Below, in pieces: positions 23,992 to 27,610 of a stretch of 27,610 bases of DNA (its first letter is position 1; each line of letters opens with the position of its first letter). The stretch spans positions 71,155 to 98,764 of the forward strand of contig PBLU01000003.1 in NCBI GenBank assembly GCA_002721875.1, read 5' to 3'. Position numbers and translations under genes: made by a program. Source of the DNA: Chloroflexota bacterium (GTDB taxonomy: Bacteria; Chloroflexota; Dehalococcoidia; UBA1151; TMED-70). Below the pieces are notes generated by a model. The model saw nothing but the letters and a program-made list of their open reading frames with translations. It made no database searches and was not told where the DNA came from.

Positions 23992-25648
23992 ACAAAAAAA
24001 TATATTAGTTTGTGTTGCTTGGCCTTATGTAAATGGTCCACCTCATCTTGGGCATATAGCAGGGATGAGTATTCCTGCAGATATTTTTGCAAGATACAAC
24101 AGATTAATTGGTAATAATGTGGCTATGGTTTCAGGTTCTGATATGCATGGAACACCTGTAACGCTTTTAGCAAATGATTTAGGAGTTTCACCTGAAGAAA
24201 TCTCTTCAAAATATCATGACATATGGTCTAGAAGCTTAAGAGATATGAATTTTCAGTATGATTTATATACAAATACACATACAGATAATCACATGGAAAT
24301 TGTAAAGAATATATTTTCTGATTTGTTAGCTAAAGAATTACTAGAAATTAGAGAGCAGCTAATGCCTTATTCAATTACTGAAAATATATTCTTAAGCGAT
24401 AGGTTAGTTGAAGGAGAATGCCCAGCAGGAGATAATGAAAGGGCTCGGGGAGATCAATGTGAAGTTTGTGGAAGGACTTTAGACCCTACTGATCTAAAGA
24501 ATATTAGATCAAAAAGAGATGGCTCTATACCAGAATTTAGAAAAACATCTCATTATTTTTTGAAACTAAGTGAGATGGAGTCAAAAATAAAAGAATGGAT
24601 TGATTCAAAAGAAGAGTGGAGACATAACGTAAAAAACCAAAGCCTTTCATTCATAAAAGAAGGTTTGAAAGATAGAGCAATAACTAGAGATCTTTCATGG
24701 GGAATAGATATACCTGTAAAAGGATGGGATAAAAAGAAAATATATGTTTGGTTTGAGGCTGTTTTAGGATACTTGACTGCTACAGTTGAACTATTTAGTA
24801 AAACTGATAACCCTGAAGAATGGAAGGAATTTTGGGAAAATGAAGAATCAGAATCATATTATTTTCAAGGCAAGGACAATATCCCTTTTCATACTATAAT
24901 TTTGCCCGCAATTTTACTTGGTATAGGAGGGAAAAATTTACCAACAGATGTAGTTGCAAATGAGTACCTGAATTTTTCTGGGAGAGAATTTTCTAAGAGT
25001 AGTAACTGGGCAGTTTGGTTGCCAGATTTTCTAGAAAAATACTCCTCTGATTCATTAAGATATTATCTAACTTCAATAATGCCTGAAACTTCTGACTCCG
25101 ATTTTACATGGGAAGGATATGTAGCTTCAAATAATAATGAACTTGTTGCGACTCTTGGAAACTTTATACATAGAGTATTAACAATGTCTCATAGAAATTT
25201 TGATGGAGAAGTTCCATATTTTGATACAAACTCATCAGAAACAAAAGAAATAATTGAAAAGTCAGAAAAAGCCTTAGAAGAAGTCGGTGAATCAATTTCA
25301 AAAAGAAAATTTAGAGAAAGCCTAAATAAATTAATGAATCTAGCTAGATTTGGGAATCAATATTTAGACAAAAATGAGCCTTGGAAAAAAATAAAGCAAG
25401 ATAAAAAATCTGCAGGTGAAGTTTTAGGTCAATCAATGATTATAATAAGCGCTATAAGCTCCATGCTTGAACCTTTTCTTCCAAACTCAGCCGAAAGACT
25501 TCAAAAAGTAATATTTAATGAGAAAAAAAATAATTGGAACTTAATACTTCCAATTTCAGGAGATAAGTTTGATAAACCAACTCCATTATTCGAAAAATTA
25601 GAGGAAGAAAAAGTGCTACAAGAAAATGGGATGATGTTAGATGAGTAG
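23981..25648 (+). CDS. metG: methionyl-tRNA synthetase
   Basis: A 555-residue class I synthetase charging tRNA-Met. HIGH motif: PPHLGHIAG (20-28). KMSKS motif: FSKSS (337-341). The SGSDMHGTP segment and the helical anticodon-binding domain (about 365-540) are intact; no C-terminal tRNA-binding extension is present. The zinc-knuckle insertion retains C147, C160 and C163 (RARGDQCEVCG), but the fourth expected Cys is Gly150 (CPAG in place of CP.C), so the site may be weakened. The ARGDQC.-type insert resembles archaeal-like MetRS forms. It overlaps both rsmI (11 bp) and the polyprenyl synthase (8 bp). Confidence 0.95.
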   Translation: MVNKQKNILVCVAWPYVNGPPHLGHIAGMSIPADIFARYNRLIGNNVAMVSGSDMHGTPVTLLANDLGVSPEEISSKYHDIWSRSLRDMNFQYDLYTNTHTDNHMEIVKNIFSDLLAKELLEIREQLMPYSITENIFLSDRLVEGECPAGDNERARGDQCEVCGRTLDPTDLKNIRSKRDGSIPEFRKTSHYFLKLSEMESKIKEWIDSKEEWRHNVKNQSLSFIKEGLKDRAITRDLSWGIDIPVKGWDKKKIYVWFEAVLGYLTATVELFSKTDNPEEWKEFWENEESESYYFQGKDNIPFHTIILPAILLGIGGKNLPTDVVANEYLNFSGREFSKSSNWAVWLPDFLEKYSSDSLRYYLTSIMPETSDSDFTWEGYVASNNNELVATLGNFIHRVLTMSHRNFDGEVPYFDTNSSETKEIIEKSEKALEEVGESISKRKFRESLNKLMNLARFGNQYLDKNEPWKKIKQDKKSAGEVLGQSMIIISAISSMLEPFLPNSAERLQKVIFNEKKNNWNLILPISGDKFDKPTPLFEKLEEEKVLQENGMMLDE

Positions 25649-26630
25649 CAATCAATTAGTTTCGTTATCAAATAATGAATTACTAATGGTAATGCTTGAA
25701 TTAAATAAAATTTCTGAAAGTCATACTTCTCAATCAAATTTAAATGAGAACATTATTGATCACGTGCTTAGTATTCCTGGTAAACAACTAAGACCTGCTC
25801 TAACAATAGTTTGTTCCAAATTATGGCAAGAAGATGTAGATGAAAAAGTTATAAAAATGTCTACTGCAGTTGAGCTTCTGCATATTGCTACGCTCGTTCA
25901 TGATGATACAGTAGACTTTGCTGATACTCGAAGAGGAGAAAAAACTGCATCGAATATATGGGGACCACACATAGCAGTTTTAGTAGGTGATTTTCTTTTT
26001 GCAACAAGTGCTGAATATGTTTGTGACACTCAATCTATAAGACTAATAAAACAATTTGCATCCACTATTTCAGATCTTGCAAAGGGACAATTAAAAGAAA
26101 TTGAAAATAAATTTAATATTGAATTAGATATCAATAACTACTTAGATATTATTTTTAAGAAAACAGGATCTCTTTTTGCTACATCATCAATGAGTGGAGC
26201 TTTACTAGGAGGAGCTCCAGAAGAAGATATAAATAATGTTTATCAATTCGGAAAAAACCTGGGATTAGGATTTCAAATCTATGATGATGCTTTAGATTTT
26301 GAAGGAGATGAGAAAAAAATGGGGAAACCCGTAGGAAATGACCTAAAAAACGGAGTAATGACATTACCATCTATAATTGCAAGTAAAAAGAATGAGAAAA
26401 TAAAAAAAGAAGTTATAAATCTGTTTGAATTAAAGGAAGAAAACAGGAGTGAAGAAGTTGATATTTTAGTAAAAAAAATTACCAAAGATGGATATGTTGA
26501 AGAAGCTAAATTCGAAGCTTCAAAACTTATTGACAGATCTATAGAAAATATATCCTCTTTGAAAAATAATAATATTTATAAAGATTCCCTAATTAATTTA
26601 GCTATAAGTTCTAAGGATAGAGAAAAATAA
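25641..26630 (+). CDS. polyprenyl diphosphate synthase
   Basis: A 329-residue trans-isoprenyl chain-elongating enzyme. The first Asp-rich motif is HDDTVDFADTRRG (about residue 90), the second is YDDALDF (about 215), followed by GKPVGNDLKNG. IPGKQLRPAL near residue 46 supplies IPP-binding basic residues. Length and motifs fit long-chain (C30-C45) synthases of the IspB/HepT/SdsA type that make quinone side chains. Residues before the first motif (CSKLW.. ATLVHDD) suggest no bulky chain-length stop, but product length cannot be assigned. The ATG overlaps the metG stop. Confidence 0.9.
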   Translation: MSSNQLVSLSNNELLMVMLELNKISESHTSQSNLNENIIDHVLSIPGKQLRPALTIVCSKLWQEDVDEKVIKMSTAVELLHIATLVHDDTVDFADTRRGEKTASNIWGPHIAVLVGDFLFATSAEYVCDTQSIRLIKQFASTISDLAKGQLKEIENKFNIELDINNYLDIIFKKTGSLFATSSMSGALLGGAPEEDINNVYQFGKNLGLGFQIYDDALDFEGDEKKMGKPVGNDLKNGVMTLPSIIASKKNEKIKKEVINLFELKEENRSEEVDILVKKITKDGYVEEAKFEASKLIDRSIENISSLKNNNIYKDSLINLAISSKDREK

Positions 26631-26648
26631 CTCTAGGAAGAAATTATT

Positions 26649-27302
26649 ATGCTAAAAAAAGATAGAGCTTTTTTTATAATCACTGAACTAGATAAAATAT
26701 ATCCAGAAGTACCTATTCCCTTAAATCATGAAAATAAATTTGAGCTACTAATCGCAGTATTATTAAGTGCTCAGTGTACGGATGAAAGAGTTAATAAGGT
26801 AACTCCAAATCTTTTTTCGAAAGCAAATAATCCTGAAAAAATGATGAAATTACCAACGGAAAAAATTTTTTCCATAATTCGATCTTGCGGTTTAGCACCA
26901 CAAAAATCAAAAAATATTTCTAAGCTTTCAAGAATAATTGTAGAAAGACATAATAAAAAAGTTCCTGAAAGTTTTTTAGAGCTAGAAAAATTACCTGGAG
27001 TTGGTCATAAAACGGCAAGTGTCGTAATGTCACAAGGATTTGGTCATCCAGCCTTTCCTGTGGATACCCATATACATCGTTTAGCGCAAAGATGGGGACT
27101 TACTAATGGTAAAAATGTCATACAGACTGAGAATGACTTAAAAAAGATTTTCCCTAAAAAAAGTTGGAATAAACTACATTTACAGATTATATTCTATGGC
27201 AGATCTCACTGTACTGCTAAAGGATGTGATGGAACAAAATGCAATATATGTCGAACTTGTTATCCAAATAGAAAAAAACCATTCAAGGCTAATAAACAAT
27301 AG
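26649..27302 (+). CDS. nth: endonuclease III (DNA glycosylase/AP lyase)
   Basis: A 217-residue base-excision repair enzyme that removes oxidised pyrimidines. The helix-hairpin-helix LPGVGHKTASVV contains catalytic K121; D139 is in FPVDTHIHR. LLSAQCTDERVN (substrate pocket) is typical. The Fe-S loop is unusual: Cys at 188, 193, 198, 201 and 204 give C-x4-C-x4-C-x2-C-x2-C, not the usual C-x6-C-x2-C-x5-C; 188, 198 and 204 keep canonical spacing, the remaining ligand must be C193 or C201. A good AGGAAG site precedes the ATG. Last complete gene of the block. Confidence 0.93.
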   Translation: MLKKDRAFFIITELDKIYPEVPIPLNHENKFELLIAVLLSAQCTDERVNKVTPNLFSKANNPEKMMKLPTEKIFSIIRSCGLAPQKSKNISKLSRIIVERHNKKVPESFLELEKLPGVGHKTASVVMSQGFGHPAFPVDTHIHRLAQRWGLTNGKNVIQTENDLKKIFPKKSWNKLHLQIIFYGRSHCTAKGCDGTKCNICRTCYPNRKKPFKANKQ

Positions 27303-27305
27303 CAC

Positions 27306-27332
27306 AGAGTGTTTTTACTCTTTCTCGAGAAA
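27306..27332 (+). terminator. weak stem-loop after nth
   Basis: AGAGT (27306-27310), loop GTTTTT, ACTCT (27317-27321), followed directly by the palindrome TTTCTCGAGAAA (27321-27332). The two can form alternative structures. Neither is GC-rich and the U-run is broken, so termination would be poor; it is the only candidate between nth and argC. Confidence 0.25.
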
Positions 27333-27395
27333 TTATTTATATAAAATACTATGAGAATTTAAGATAAGATTAAGTTTTACAAAAAAAAAATAGTA

Positions 27396-27610
27396 ATGTT
27401 AAACGTTGGCATCATAAATATAACTGGATATGCAGGTTCTGAAATTGCTAGGCTTGTATATTCTCATCCAGAATTAAATCTAGTTTCAGCAACTGGAAGA
27501 AGTAAGGCTGGGAAATATCTTGATGAAGTTTTTCCTCATCTTGAAAAAATAAATATAAAAATACAAGAAGAACTTAGCGATAATGTTGACTTCGTATTTT
27601 CAGCATTACC
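27396..27610 (+). CDS. argC: N-acetyl-gamma-glutamyl-phosphate reductase, N-terminal part (partial)
   Basis: The first 71 codons, running off the window. MLNVGIINITGYAGSEIARL shows the Rossmann start and the GY(T/A)G.E..RL motif of ArgC; HPELNLVSATGRSKAGK and FPHL match the family (HPe......SRs.AGk.....PhL). ArgC reduces N-acetylglutamyl phosphate with NADPH in arginine synthesis. The ATG follows a 10-A run and TAGTA without a clear Shine-Dalgarno. It lies 93 bp from nth, so it may have its own promoter. Confidence 0.9.
   Translation, partial: MLNVGIINITGYAGSEIARLVYSHPELNLVSATGRSKAGKYLDEVFPHLEKINIKIQEELSDNVDFVFSAL

Noticed and set aside
25501..26485. Reverse-strand frames opposite metG and the polyprenyl synthase
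   Set aside because: Antisense to conserved catalytic regions; no independent support.
27321..27332. TTTCTCGAGAAA palindrome as a regulator site for argC
   Set aside because: It sits right after nth, 64 bp from argC, and overlaps a weak stem-loop; there is no ARG-box similarity.

Overview
The window is a gene-dense, strongly AT-rich bacterial chromosome segment. Coding density is high, most intergenic gaps are under 100 bp, there are many 4-14 bp overlaps, and TTG starts are frequent. The core genes (rpsT, metG, lexA, fabF, lipA, tat genes, nth, argC) are bacterial. The left third carries oxidoreductases: a flavin monooxygenase tail, a zinc alcohol dehydrogenase, and a GMC dehydrogenase with its small subunit. 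Low GC, compact layout and this oxidoreductase content would fit a streamlined marine heterotroph, possibly a SAR202-like Chloroflexota. That placement is inference from gene content only and is not proven by the sequence. TGA is a normal stop here (for example at 160-162, 9092-9094, 10132-10134, 16133-16135 and 20949-20951).

Layout: 1-4344 holds a monooxygenase C-terminus, a small membrane protein, two tRNA-Arg(CCT) genes (426-501 and 2126-2201, the first with lost conserved bases) bracketing an orphan ORF and a zinc alcohol dehydrogenase, then a GMC oxidoreductase with its gluconate-dehydrogenase-subunit-3-like partner. 4412-6443 has a small membrane protein, a tandem universal-stress-like protein and a two-domain sulfurtransferase. 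6524-9105 has folC (broken by a +1 shift in an A10 run) overlapping fabF. 9092-11763 is an iron/thiamine-type ABC transporter (ATPase plus fused permease) with no binding protein. 11812-17234 is a co-directional block: a membrane-anchored repeat protein, a HypE-like protein, Rel, ribosomal protein S20, a hypothetical protein and LexA. 17276-18829 is a SulP anion transporter. 19049-22193 has tatA facing a tatC-tatB-maf-rlmD operon, with tatC interrupted by an in-frame TGA. 22255-27610 is a housekeeping run: lipA, rsmI, metG, a polyprenyl diphosphate synthase, nth and the start of argC.

Most of the window is ordinary housekeeping DNA, and I found no clear novel defence, mobile or biosynthetic system. 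The strongest oddities are the disrupted tatC and folC, the duplicated tRNA-Arg with a degenerate copy, a long hairpin abutting the intact tRNA, a perfect inverted repeat over the lexA start, and two metal-site departures (methionyl-tRNA synthetase zinc knuckle, endonuclease III Fe-S loop). No gene-free stretch exceeds 300 bp. No CRISPR array, rRNA, insertion sequence or integrase was seen.
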